Made by a program: the position numbers and the translations under genes
Part shown: piece after piece, positions 17,922-26,354 of the stretch
How the letters are laid out: each line of letters opens with the position of its first letter
How positions within the stretch are numbered: the stretch's first letter is position 1
Assembly: GCA_964007875.1 (NCBI GenBank)
Contig: CAXGAH010000024.1
Span: 1 to 33,329, forward strand
From: UBA1275 sp002323515
GTDB taxonomy: Bacteria > Bacteroidota > Rhodothermia > Balneolales > Balneolaceae
DNA: 33,329 bases
Direction of reading: 5' to 3'
Notes under the pieces: model-generated
The model's database searches: none
What the model saw: the letters and a program-made list of their open reading frames with translations, nothing else
Told to the model about the DNA's origin: nothing

Positions 17922-17939
17922 CTTGAGTTTGAACTCAAG
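17922..17939. terminator. Hairpin between convergent VWA and skp-like genes
   Basis: CTTGAGTT (17922-17929) and AACTCAAG (17932-17939) are perfect 8-base complements; a 6-7 bp stem with a 4-6 base loop is realistic. It lies in the 115-base spacer between two convergent stops. On the minus strand an A/T-rich tract with a run of five T follows about 15 bases later, and on the plus strand an A-run follows. It may act as a bidirectional or weak terminator. Confidence 0.45.
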
Positions 17940-17995
17940 CAGTTACAAAAAAGCTAAACAGCTCTCAGGATGTTCTTTTGCCGTTTTACTCAGAG

Positions 17996-18547
17996 TTAGT
18001 TAAACATACCAAGTTCTTCCATCACCGACTGCGTTATATCAAACTTGGCTCTGAAGTCTTCCGATGCATATAAAATAATCATATCACCAGAACTAGTGGT
18101 GGTGTTTAACACATAAGATAAACCCTGTTTCTGAGCTACAGTTTCAATAGCTGATCCTATTTGTTCTAGTAGTGGGCCTACTAATTCGTCCCTGCGTTGT
18201 ACAAGCTCTTGTTCAGCCACTTCTTGAGCTTGTAAAAGTTCTTGTTGTAACTGCCCCAAACGTGCTTCTTCTTGCTGCTGTGCTTCTGCGGAAATCACAC
18301 CTACCTTTTGTTGGTATTCAGCAACTTGTGTTTGAAACTCCTGCTCTAAGTTCGACAATTCCTGTTGCTTACGGGCGGTAAAGTTTTGCAATCTTTGTTG
18401 GACAGCACGCATTTCGGGCATGTTGGCTAATATTGACTGCGGATTTACATACCCGATTTTCAATTCTGAATTGTTGGATTGCGCTTGAGCTTGTAGGTTG
18501 AGCACAATGCTGAGGAATAAAATAACTGCAATACGTAACGTTCGCAT
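17996..18547 (-). CDS. OmpH/Skp family periplasmic chaperone (copy 3, distal)
   Basis: Skp/OmpH proteins hold unfolded outer-membrane proteins in the periplasm for the BAM complex. The 183-residue product has a signal peptide (MRTLRIAVILFL...LQAQAQ, cleavage near 23), the family opening KIGYVNPQSILANMPEM, a long Glu/Gln-rich coiled-coil tentacle region (about 55-125) and the C-terminal strand element GLSYVLNTTTSSGDMIILY. It is the last gene of the cluster, 24 bases after its paralogue. Confidence 0.9.
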   Translation of the reverse strand: MRTLRIAVILFLSIVLNLQAQAQSNNSELKIGYVNPQSILANMPEMRAVQQRLQNFTARKQQELSNLEQEFQTQVAEYQQKVGVISAEAQQQEEARLGQLQQELLQAQEVAEQELVQRRDELVGPLLEQIGSAIETVAQKQGLSYVLNTTTSSGDMIILYASEDFRAKFDITQSVMEELGMFN

Positions 18548-18571
18548 GTGGATAGTTTAACTTAGTTGATA

Positions 18572-19111
18572 TTAATTTTCTGACTCATTTCCAGAAGTAA
18601 TCATTCTAGAGAGTACTTCCTGGGTGATATTAAGTTCTTCGGCACTAAAAAATACAATAGCATCGCCATAAGAGGTTGCTTCGTTTAGTATTAAATCAAG
18701 GCTTTTTTCTTGTGCTACTTCTGCCATAATTTGATCCATTTTCTCAATAATAGGCTGTAGTAACTGTGCTCTTTTCTGGGTAATTTCGTTAAGATAATTC
18801 TCTCTTTCTTCCTGAAGTTGCTGATCACGGGCTAAGAGATCTTCCTCTCTTATGATTCTAGCTTCTTCGTTAAGCATATTTCTGGCCTCCTCGTAGGCAA
18901 CAAAATCTTGCTGGAGCTGATTGGCTTTGGCCATTAATTCAGTATCTCTTTCTTGAATAAGTTGCTCGATTAGTCGATCTACGAATGCAACCTCGTCCAG
19001 TTCGCTTAAGACTACCGAAGGATTCATGTATCCAATTTTTACTTGGGCTTGAGCTTCTACTGATAACAGAAAAAACCAAAGTAATGCGGAGAAAATAAAA
19101 TGTTGTTTCAT
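18572..19111 (-). CDS. OmpH/Skp family periplasmic chaperone (copy 2)
   Basis: The 179-residue paralogue has a signal peptide (MKQHFIFSALLWFFLLSVEA, then QAQ), KIGYMNPSVVLSELDEV, a charged coiled coil rich in Glu, Gln and Arg (about 50-120), and the closing element SLDLILNEATSYGDAIVFF. It ends with SGNESEN after the last helix. It is clearly diverged from both neighbours, so the duplication is old. The upstream spacer of 65 bases is the longest within the cluster. Confidence 0.9.
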   Translation of the reverse strand: MKQHFIFSALLWFFLLSVEAQAQVKIGYMNPSVVLSELDEVAFVDRLIEQLIQERDTELMAKANQLQQDFVAYEEARNMLNEEARIIREEDLLARDQQLQEERENYLNEITQKRAQLLQPIIEKMDQIMAEVAQEKSLDLILNEATSYGDAIVFFSAEELNITQEVLSRMITSGNESEN

Positions 19112-19176
19112 AGTCGTTTTAATTTAGAATCAAAAATACCGTAATTTTTGCTTAATTACCTATCCTTATTTATGCA

Positions 19177-19743
19177 TCAATTATCCAAATCAATTCCTAA
19201 CTCGAATAAGATATCAGCAGTGATATCAAATTCAGCTCTAGCATATATCATATAGATATCACCACTTCGGTCAAAGATATAATCATAGCCTTTCTCAAGG
19301 GCCACAGTTCTTGCCGCACTGAATACTTTTCGTTGAATTGGTTCTAAAAGATCACTCTGCTGCTGAAAATATTCTCCTGTTGGTCCAAACTTTTGCTGAA
19401 GGAAGCTTTGATGCTGTTTTTTCTTTTGTGCAATTTCTGCTAGTTTTTGAGTCCTAATCTCTTCGGTATATAGAATTTCTTTAGCTTTATAATCTTCTTC
19501 TAGCCCAGTTACTTCATCTAGCATTTCCTGTGCTTCTTGCTGCCAACCACTGCTTAGTAGTTGCAAACGTTGTTCAATACCGCCGTATTCAGGAAGTTGA
19601 GCAACGACTATATCTGACTCAAAATAGCCAATCTTTTGATCTTGAGCTTTGGTCTCAGTACTAAATATCACTAGTATCGATATACACACTATAAGTACGT
19701 TAGTGCGTGCGTTTAAGAATGATATTTGAATCTTATTGATCAT
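19177..19743 (-). CDS. OmpH/Skp family periplasmic chaperone (copy 1, next to bamA)
   Basis: The 188-residue protein has an N-terminal signal segment (hydrophobic about 16-29, then TKAQ near 34), QKIGYFESDIVVAQLPEYGG, a Gln/Glu/Lys coiled coil (about 65-130) and GYDYIFDRSGDIYMIYA near the end. It starts 8 bases after the bamA stop, so it is likely co-translated with bamA, matching the conserved bamA-skp order of other phyla. Of the three copies this is the best positional match to skp. Confidence 0.9.
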   Translation of the reverse strand: MINKIQISFLNARTNVLIVCISILVIFSTETKAQDQKIGYFESDIVVAQLPEYGGIEQRLQLLSSGWQQEAQEMLDEVTGLEEDYKAKEILYTEEIRTQKLAEIAQKKKQHQSFLQQKFGPTGEYFQQQSDLLEPIQRKVFSAARTVALEKGYDYIFDRSGDIYMIYARAEFDITADILFELGIDLDN

Positions 19744-19751
19744 ATACTAAA

Positions 19752-22256
19752 CTAAAATGGTGCACCAATATTAAACAAAAATTCCCATTCTCCTGCAAGC
19801 GTATTGGTTCCTTCAATTCCGTCTAATCGGTATCCGTAACTCAAATCAACCAGACCCAATACCGGTAGATATAAACGAGTTCCAATCCCAATTGCACGCT
19901 TTACATTAAACGGATCGAAGGTGGCAAAATCATTAAATGCATTGGCTGCATCATAAAAGGCATAGGGTATTAATTGTAGCTGTTCATTACTCACTGCGGG
20001 ATAACGTAATTCAAGGGAATATTTGTTATACACACGTCCCCCCACTTGCCGCCCATCAATAATTGGTGCTATACTTCCATCATTGCCACCGGGATATCCT
20101 CGCAAGTCGATATTGTCGTACAAGAAGCTCTGCCGTTGCTGAAGTTGGGTTCCACCAACTAAGAATCGCTGAAAATTGGATCGCCTATTATTAGTGAAGA
20201 AGCCAATGAATCCAAAATTCACCTGACTGGTGAGCACTAATTTCTCGACGATGGGAATGTGGTATTGATAGTCTGTTTTAATCTTATAGTATTCGGAAAG
20301 ACCCGGCAGTGGCGGAGCTAATTCAAAGGAAAGACCTAATTTCGAACCTGTATTAGGAGAGATGAAATTATCTAACGAATTCCGTTCGAAAGTCTGATTT
20401 ATTGATATAATAGAGGAGGTTCCAGCCGATAAAAAGGATGTAGTACCCTGGACATCGTATAGTTGATAACCTAAAGCCGTTCTGCTTGAAAAGTAATCAT
20501 CAGGCCATCGTAATCGCTTCCCAAGAGATACAGAAGAAGAGAAAAGTCGGTTTTTTTCCGAGAAGCCGCGGTATTGTATAAAGTTATATGATAGATTTAC
20601 CCCAAGTGAGGTAGGCTTTCCTTTTAACCAAGGCTCCACAAATCCAAAACTATAGCTTTGAAAGCCTGTCCCTGTCACCTGAACACCCAAAGAAAGATTT
20701 TGTCCATCTCCTGATGGAAATGGGGTAAAGTCACCTGCCAAGGCTCGCTGTAGTGAGAAGTTATTAAAGTTAAGACGGGCAGAGATCAAAGCACCGATTG
20801 CGCGGCCACCATACCCCCCCGAAAATTCAAAATTCGACGTGCTCGCAGATTCATCAACCTGAAAAGATACATCTACTTCTTTATCTTGGGGTATAGGTTG
20901 TACATCGGGAGTGATATTTTGGGGGTCAAAAAATCCTAAGGTACTCAGTTCTCGAACCGATCGGACTATCGCCTCACGGCTGTATGTGGCACCGGGGATC
21001 GTTCGTAAGGTTCTCCGAACAACGTCGTCATGCGTTTGCGTATTCCCACTAAATGACACCCTACGGATTGTTGCAATTTCATCTTCATATATATCAAAGT
21101 GAATATCCAAGGAGTCATCACCCACCTTGGAGATCGTTGGAATGGCTTGAAAAAATAAATAACCTATATTCTGATATAAACTGTTTATGTCGGTCGAGGT
21201 TTTATTGAAGTTTAAATTTTCATCGTATAGAGTTTGATTAAATACATCCCCTTTTTCAAAACCTAGTGACTGTGTTAATTGGGCATCGGTGTACACTGTG
21301 TTTCCATCCCAACTAATGTCTCGCACTTTGTATTGAGGTCCTTCATAGATGGTAAAGGCTAAACGTAGTCCTTGCTCACCTTTACCAAAATTATCTACCC
21401 ATAAACTATCAGAAACTATTCTAGCATCGACATGACCTTCCTCTTGAAAATGGGTCACAAGATTGGTTACTCCTTCGTCAAAGTCTTCTTGCTTATAAAG
21501 CTTTTTGGACAAAAATTTCCACCATGCATCTTCTTTAATCGGCTTAATCACCTTTAATAAATCTTTTTCAGTGAACCGCTCTAACCCAATAAAGTAAATA
21601 TCTTTAATTTCTAACTTATCGCCTTTTTTAACCTCAAAATATAAAATAGAACGGTTTTCAATTTCATCTGACGCTTCTACCCTGTTAGCAACTTCCGTTC
21701 CCCATAATCCTTTTTCTTTAAAAAATCGGATGATGGTGCGCTTTGCTTGTTCTAAACTTGCATCCGTTATTGCGGCACCTTGAACCAAACTTATAAGATC
21801 TTCTAGGTCTCGGGCTTCTGATTTTTTAACCCCTTCGATCTTATACTCGAGCATTCTAGGCTGTTCAACTACCTCTATGAGTATGTCCAGGCTGGTTAGA
21901 GACTGATTCTCGATAAACACTTTTACATCAGAAAATAAACCTATTCGAAATAACCTATTAATTGCATCAGGTATGTCATCACCTGGATGAGTTATTACCT
22001 TTCCCTCAACCAATCCACTCGTGTTAATGATGAATTGAGTTCGTGTGCTTTCATTTCCCTGAACTCGAACCTGAGAAATACGATATTCCTCAGGATTTTC
22101 TAATGTGGGATCGGTTATTTGTATTTGTTGGGAGTAGGCGGTAAAAGTATTGCCAAATAGCATAATAGCAGTGAGCACAAAAACATTTCTTAATGAATGT
22201 GTTCTTGCATTTTTTGGGGACTGTAAGATCTTGATAAACAATGTATATTCTTTCAA
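19752..22256 (-). CDS. bamA: Outer membrane protein assembly factor BamA
   Basis: BamA is the core of the outer-membrane beta-barrel insertase. The 834-residue product has a signal sequence (hydrophobic stretch ending TAYSQQ near 44), five POTRA-like domains (about 50-440; recognisable strands include RISQVRVQGNESTRT, IKDIYFIGLERFTEKDL and IRRVSFSGNTQTHDDVVRRTL) and a C-terminal Omp85 barrel ending in ...WEFLFNIGAPF with the terminal Phe typical of barrel proteins. LRGYPGG is the conserved barrel motif near loop 6. The likely start is TTG at 22256: the frame reaches back to the uppS stop (same frame) and the only ATG lies inside the signal helix. It follows uppS by 24 bases. Confidence 0.96.
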   Translation of the reverse strand: MKEYTLFIKILQSPKNARTHSLRNVFVLTAIMLFGNTFTAYSQQIQITDPTLENPEEYRISQVRVQGNESTRTQFIINTSGLVEGKVITHPGDDIPDAINRLFRIGLFSDVKVFIENQSLTSLDILIEVVEQPRMLEYKIEGVKKSEARDLEDLISLVQGAAITDASLEQAKRTIIRFFKEKGLWGTEVANRVEASDEIENRSILYFEVKKGDKLEIKDIYFIGLERFTEKDLLKVIKPIKEDAWWKFLSKKLYKQEDFDEGVTNLVTHFQEEGHVDARIVSDSLWVDNFGKGEQGLRLAFTIYEGPQYKVRDISWDGNTVYTDAQLTQSLGFEKGDVFNQTLYDENLNFNKTSTDINSLYQNIGYLFFQAIPTISKVGDDSLDIHFDIYEDEIATIRRVSFSGNTQTHDDVVRRTLRTIPGATYSREAIVRSVRELSTLGFFDPQNITPDVQPIPQDKEVDVSFQVDESASTSNFEFSGGYGGRAIGALISARLNFNNFSLQRALAGDFTPFPSGDGQNLSLGVQVTGTGFQSYSFGFVEPWLKGKPTSLGVNLSYNFIQYRGFSEKNRLFSSSVSLGKRLRWPDDYFSSRTALGYQLYDVQGTTSFLSAGTSSIISINQTFERNSLDNFISPNTGSKLGLSFELAPPLPGLSEYYKIKTDYQYHIPIVEKLVLTSQVNFGFIGFFTNNRRSNFQRFLVGGTQLQQRQSFLYDNIDLRGYPGGNDGSIAPIIDGRQVGGRVYNKYSLELRYPAVSNEQLQLIPYAFYDAANAFNDFATFDPFNVKRAIGIGTRLYLPVLGLVDLSYGYRLDGIEGTNTLAGEWEFLFNIGAPF

Positions 22257-22280
22257 GCTGATAATTTTTACTGTAACGAA

Positions 22281-23084
22281 CTAGTTACTTATTTCGTCTT
22301 TATTTTTTTTGCTCACTTTGCCAAATTTTCGATCTCTTTTTTGGAAGGATTGAATAGCCTCATACAATTCGTTACGCCTAAAATCTGGCCAATATAATTC
22401 GGTTATGTACAGCTCGGAATAAGCCAGTTGCCATAATAAGAAGTTGCTAATGCGATATTCACCACTGGTTCTAATAATTAAATCCGGATCTGGTATATTT
22501 GCTGTCGAAAGGTGATCCCCAATCATTTGATCATTGATTAAATTAGGGGCTAATCTGCCTTCTTCTACATGTTTAGCAATTTTTTTTACAGCCTCAGTTA
22601 TATCCCATCTACCAGAGTAACTCAGGGCTAAACATAATTCCAAGCCTGTGTTATCTTTGGTTAACGAAATTGCCTCATCTAATTCCTTTATACAATCATC
22701 AGGAAATCGATCCATCTGACCAATGGTGACCAAGCGAATGTTGTTTCGATGTAGATTATTCGCCTCTTTCCTTAGCGAGGATACCAATAGACGCATTAAC
22801 CCTCTAACTTCGGCACTAGGTCTTCCCCAGTTTTCTGTCGAAAAAGCATATAGAGTCAGGAACTTAACCCCGAGCTGAGCACATGCCTCAGTAATATCTC
22901 GAACGGAGTCCACACCTATCTTATGCCCAAAAAGCCTAATATTTCCTTTGCTTTGAGCCCAACGCCCATTACCATCCATAATGATGGCAATATGCTCCGG
23001 TACGACACCTGAATCGATTAACTCTTTCTGCCGATTCTTGTCTTCCTGTGTCTGTTTTGTTTTAGTGAGACTCAGCTCTTTCAA
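22281..23084 (-). CDS. uppS: Isoprenyl (undecaprenyl) diphosphate synthase
   Basis: The enzyme condenses isopentenyl-PP units to make the C55 lipid carrier for peptidoglycan and surface glycans. The 267-residue protein has IIMDGNGRWA with Asp37 at the active site, GHKIGVDSVRDI, FLTLYAFSTENWGRP, ALSYSGRWDI and DLIIRTSGEYRISNFLLWQLAYSE, all UPPS signatures. The start is TTG at 23084: an in-frame TGA lies 24 bases upstream and the only ATG in the region is Met36 of the active-site motif itself. It begins the uppS-bamA-skp segment after a 178-base spacer. Confidence 0.97.
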   Translation of the reverse strand: MKELSLTKTKQTQEDKNRQKELIDSGVVPEHIAIIMDGNGRWAQSKGNIRLFGHKIGVDSVRDITEACAQLGVKFLTLYAFSTENWGRPSAEVRGLMRLLVSSLRKEANNLHRNNIRLVTIGQMDRFPDDCIKELDEAISLTKDNTGLELCLALSYSGRWDITEAVKKIAKHVEEGRLAPNLINDQMIGDHLSTANIPDPDLIIRTSGEYRISNFLLWQLAYSELYITELYWPDFRRNELYEAIQSFQKRDRKFGKVSKKNKDEISN

Positions 23085-23114
23085 AGGGATTATGATTGGT
23101 TCTTTTCAATTCAG

Positions 23115-23144
23115 CAAATTAGAGCTTTATTGAAGCTTATTCAA
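23115..23144 (-). promoter_or_regulatory. Possible Bacteroidota-type promoter before uppS
   Basis: Read on the minus strand, TTG (23144-23142) is followed after 20 bases by TAATTTG (23121-23115), close to the -33 TTG and -7 TAnnTTTG pattern of Bacteroidota sigma factors, about 30 bases before the uppS start. The -7 element is one T short of consensus. It lies in the only long spacer (178 bases) of the minus-strand block. Confidence 0.25.
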
Positions 23145-23262
23145 GAAAAAAGCGCCTAATTTATACCCACATAAAATGGCTTTTGATTTGATCTAGACTA
23201 GCTATTTCAAACTTTCTATTTCAGATACAATTTCTCATATCATAAACACTACGTCATTTGGC

Positions 23263-23751
23263 CTAACTAAGTTCATTTAAACTTCTGCGTACTGTAATCA
23301 TTTTAAGTAGGGCGAGGGCAGCTTCGGATCCTTTATTTCCTTTATCCCCTACTCTATCTAATGCCTGTTGAACATCGTCTGTTGTGAGCACTCCAAATGC
23401 AACGGGTGTTGAAAAGCGAAGGTTTAGATCTAATACTCCTTGATTTACTGCATCACAAACATAATCAAAATGTGGAGTTCCCCCACGAATGACAACACCT
23501 AAGGCTATGACACCCTCGTAGCGTTTGGTTTCCAATAGCCACTGTGCGGTCAATGGTATTTCGTAACTACCCGGACAACGAACAATCGTAATGGAGTCTT
23601 TCTTTACTCCATTTGCCACTAAGGTTGAGATGGCTCCTTCCAACATGGCTTCAGTTATCATCGAATTCCACCTTGAAACCACAATTCCAACAGTTGCGTC
23701 CTTTACTACTGTGCTTGTTGAAACCTCTTGAATCCCTTGTTTATTACTCAT
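23263..23751 (-). CDS. ribH: 6,7-dimethyl-8-ribityllumazine synthase
   Basis: RibH condenses 5-amino-6-ribitylaminouracil with dihydroxybutanone phosphate in riboflavin synthesis. The 162-residue protein is of normal length and has VVSRWNSMITEAMLEGA, RCPGSYEIP, ALGVVIRGGTPHFDYV with the catalytic His94, and GVLTTDDVQQALDRVGDKGNKGSEAA. It begins 9 bases after the PHP gene, so it is likely co-transcribed with it. No other riboflavin gene or FMN riboswitch is nearby. Confidence 0.97.
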   Translation of the reverse strand: MSNKQGIQEVSTSTVVKDATVGIVVSRWNSMITEAMLEGAISTLVANGVKKDSITIVRCPGSYEIPLTAQWLLETKRYEGVIALGVVIRGGTPHFDYVCDAVNQGVLDLNLRFSTPVAFGVLTTDDVQQALDRVGDKGNKGSEAALALLKMITVRRSLNELS

Positions 23752-23760
23752 GGCTTATTA

Positions 23761-24615
23761 TTAATTATTGGGTATTAAAGCTTTTCTTTGTGTGGTCATT
23801 GCCTTCATTTTAATCACATTATTATAGGAAGTGGCTACCGTGCCAATGGGTGTATAACCATAGTCTGGATGCCCATGATAGTCACTTCCACCGGTTTGAA
23901 GCAAATGGTGTTTTTGGGACCATTTAACAAAGTGATTATGTTGTTGGTATGAATGACTTGGGTGGATGCATTCAACCCCATCTAACCCTAAGATTCGTAT
24001 TTCATCGAGCTCTTGTTGAGTGAATAATTTTCCTGGGTGAGCTAATATTACGGCGCCTCCAGCTCTCCGGACCAATGCAATGAGAGTGTTGGCATCTAAA
24101 AAATAGGGTTGACGCGTTTCCTCATGAGCAGCTACTAAGTATCTTTGAAAAGCTTCTATGTAATTGGATACATAGTTTTTTTCTACTAATACCCTAGCTA
24201 AATGGGGCCGGGCTAATGTGGCATGTTTGGATATTGCTTGAACTTCCTGAAAATCTATTTCGATATTTTTTTTATTGAGCCAATCTATCATCGATTTCAT
24301 TCGTCGCCTACGCTGTACCGAACAAGCGGTTAAGTACTCCGATAGTTCTTTATGATAAGGATCAAAAAAATAGCCTAGCAGATGAATATCTTTGTTTTTA
24401 AAGGATGCAGTGAATTCTGCACCTGAAATTAATTCAATGGGTAATTGTTCTGACTCCAAAATTTCTTCTGCTTTGAGGTACCCTTTAATAGTATCATGAT
24501 CAGTAATAGAAATGGCCTTTAACCCTTTAGCCACTGCTAAATTAAGGACCTCAAAAGGGCTTATTTTACCGTCAGAATAGGTGGTATGAATATGTAGATC
24601 GGCTTTCCCAGCCAT
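23761..24615 (-). CDS. PHP-domain metal-dependent phosphoesterase
   Basis: The 284-residue protein belongs to the polymerase and histidinol phosphatase (PHP) family of the YciV/RNase AM type. Metal-binding motifs are DLHIHTTYSDG (His8, His10), SITDHDT, an AEF segment near residue 66, AHPGK and GGSDYHGHP near the C terminus. Characterised relatives hydrolyse 3',5'-nucleoside bisphosphates or trim RNA 5' ends; the substrate here is not determined by sequence. It sits between the processing protease (3 bases upstream) and ribH (9 bases downstream). Confidence 0.9.
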   Translation of the reverse strand: MAGKADLHIHTTYSDGKISPFEVLNLAVAKGLKAISITDHDTIKGYLKAEEILESEQLPIELISGAEFTASFKNKDIHLLGYFFDPYHKELSEYLTACSVQRRRRMKSMIDWLNKKNIEIDFQEVQAISKHATLARPHLARVLVEKNYVSNYIEAFQRYLVAAHEETRQPYFLDANTLIALVRRAGGAVILAHPGKLFTQQELDEIRILGLDGVECIHPSHSYQQHNHFVKWSQKHHLLQTGGSDYHGHPDYGYTPIGTVATSYNNVIKMKAMTTQRKALIPNN

Positions 24616-24618
24616 GAA

Positions 24619-26352
24619 TTAATCAATAATTGAATGATAATCTTGCAAGTCGTCCAACAGTTGTATTCCCGCCATAATCGCTGGATCAAAGACTAAGCTA
24701 GCTCTTTTCCAGACTTGGTTTCCTTTATAGAATCGGATTAATTCCAACCCCAAAACCACCTCAATTTCTCTGTTTTTTTCGCTGAAGTTGGATTTTGCCA
24801 GTGTAGAAATTTGATCGGTTATCCGTTGTAAAGACTCATCTGTATTGGCATTCAACGCGTTACTATTTTGTAAAGAATGAGCCAATGAGTCCGTTAGTGA
24901 CAACATGTCATTCCAAATCTGCAAACGAGTAGGATCAAAATTTTCCATAAATCTATTGGTCATAATTTGAATAAGCTCATCATCAATTGTGGCAGTCAAG
25001 GGTAGCTCAACTTGCTGTACAAAATCACTTACCAAACCTAAACGGAGCAGCTCCGACTGGAACGGACTGAGTAATTCCGTGGGAACCTGGAGATCGGGTT
25101 CAATACCCATTCCTCCTCGTACTATTCTTCCATTCAGGGTCTTATATTTGGTATCATCCCCTCGTTGTAGGACACTGTTATTGGTATCGTGAGCGTATTC
25201 TAGACTCTGAATACTTCTTCCAGACGGAATATAGTACCTTGAGATGGTGTATTTCATAGAGTTGTTGAATGGTAAGGGTTTGACTATTTGAACCAAGCCT
25301 TTTCCGAAACTTCGTTCCCCTAGCACAACTCCTCTGTCTAAATCCTGCACCACCCCTGATAAAATTTCACTAGCACTAGCACTCCCTTGGTCAATTAGTA
25401 TGACCAGTGGTCCTGTATATCCAGCATCCTCACGTGTTATGTATCGCGTGTTATATTCTTCTAAACGACCTACAGTTTGAATCACGGGGATGTCTGCATT
25501 GACCAAAAAATCTAGCATCTGTACCGACTCCTGTAATAATCCACCAGGGTTTCCTCTTAAATCTAGGATTATTCCTTGAAGCTCAGATTCCTGCCTAATA
25601 GCCTGTAAAGTTTGCCTAAATTCCGCATTTACCCCTTGTCCAAATTCGTTTATTTGAAGATAGGCTACACCCTGTTTAAGCTCGTTTTTGGTAGAGTCAT
25701 TAGATTCTAACACCTGGGTATCGGTATTTAACTCAACGACTGGTTCCCCAGTTGGATCAAGTAAGGCTGCATAACCTATGCTCTTTGGCTCAAAGTTAGC
25801 ACGAAAAAGTTGAAGTTGATCTACCAGAGCGTTTGGGGTTTTGATGGTGACGGTGACTTTCGAACCCGTTTCGCCCATCAACAAGCTTTCTATTTCTTCG
25901 GGCTCAAGGGTTTCAGTAGACAACCCATCAACCGATTGGATGGCATCTCCGGTGCGTATACCTACTCTTTGGGCTGGGCTCCCATCAATCACACGTACCA
26001 CAATAGCTCGGTTTTCTTTTTTATCGACCTGAATACCTATACCGGAAAAGTTACTCCGACTTAGGATTTCCGCCTGCTCATTACTACTTACGTCGAAATA
26101 ATTGGTATAAGGGTCAAGGCTTTCAAACATCGCATTAAGTCCTGCTTCTATAAGCTCAAGTGGATCTATTTCGTCAACATACTCGAGGACAATTAAACTA
26201 AAAGCTTCGGAAAATATGTCTAAACTTTGTTTAATCCGGAAGTAAAGATCCTTTTGTTGGTAGGCTACTGAAGAAATTCCTAGGAGGGCAAGAAGTCCAA
26301 TTAGTAACTTTTTTCGCACATTTTGTCGAAAATTAAGAGACTTTTTGACCAT
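24619..26352 (-). CDS. S41 family carboxy-terminal processing protease
   Basis: The product is a Ctp/Prc-type serine protease exported by an N-terminal signal or anchor helix (about 15-31). The 577-residue chain has a PDZ domain (about 100-175, with SGIGIQVDKKENRAIVVRVIDGSPAQRVGIRTGD) and the S41 core: ILDLRGNPGG (262-271), DQGSASASEI with the nucleophilic Ser at about 326, and SFGKG with the general base Lys351. The C-terminal 130 residues are helical and poorly conserved. Such enzymes trim C termini of envelope proteins and can regulate murein hydrolases; here it is directly downstream of a lytic transglycosylase (2 bases), which makes a functional link plausible but unproven. Confidence 0.94.
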   Translation of the reverse strand: MVKKSLNFRQNVRKKLLIGLLALLGISSVAYQQKDLYFRIKQSLDIFSEAFSLIVLEYVDEIDPLELIEAGLNAMFESLDPYTNYFDVSSNEQAEILSRSNFSGIGIQVDKKENRAIVVRVIDGSPAQRVGIRTGDAIQSVDGLSTETLEPEEIESLLMGETGSKVTVTIKTPNALVDQLQLFRANFEPKSIGYAALLDPTGEPVVELNTDTQVLESNDSTKNELKQGVAYLQINEFGQGVNAEFRQTLQAIRQESELQGIILDLRGNPGGLLQESVQMLDFLVNADIPVIQTVGRLEEYNTRYITREDAGYTGPLVILIDQGSASASEILSGVVQDLDRGVVLGERSFGKGLVQIVKPLPFNNSMKYTISRYYIPSGRSIQSLEYAHDTNNSVLQRGDDTKYKTLNGRIVRGGMGIEPDLQVPTELLSPFQSELLRLGLVSDFVQQVELPLTATIDDELIQIMTNRFMENFDPTRLQIWNDMLSLTDSLAHSLQNSNALNANTDESLQRITDQISTLAKSNFSEKNREIEVVLGLELIRFYKGNQVWKRASLVFDPAIMAGIQLLDDLQDYHSIID

Positions 26353-26354
26353 TA

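Noticed and set aside
23085..23262. FMN riboswitch near ribH
   Set aside because: This spacer lies downstream of ribH and not upstream. The upstream junction of ribH is only 9 bases, and no RFN-type conserved blocks were seen.
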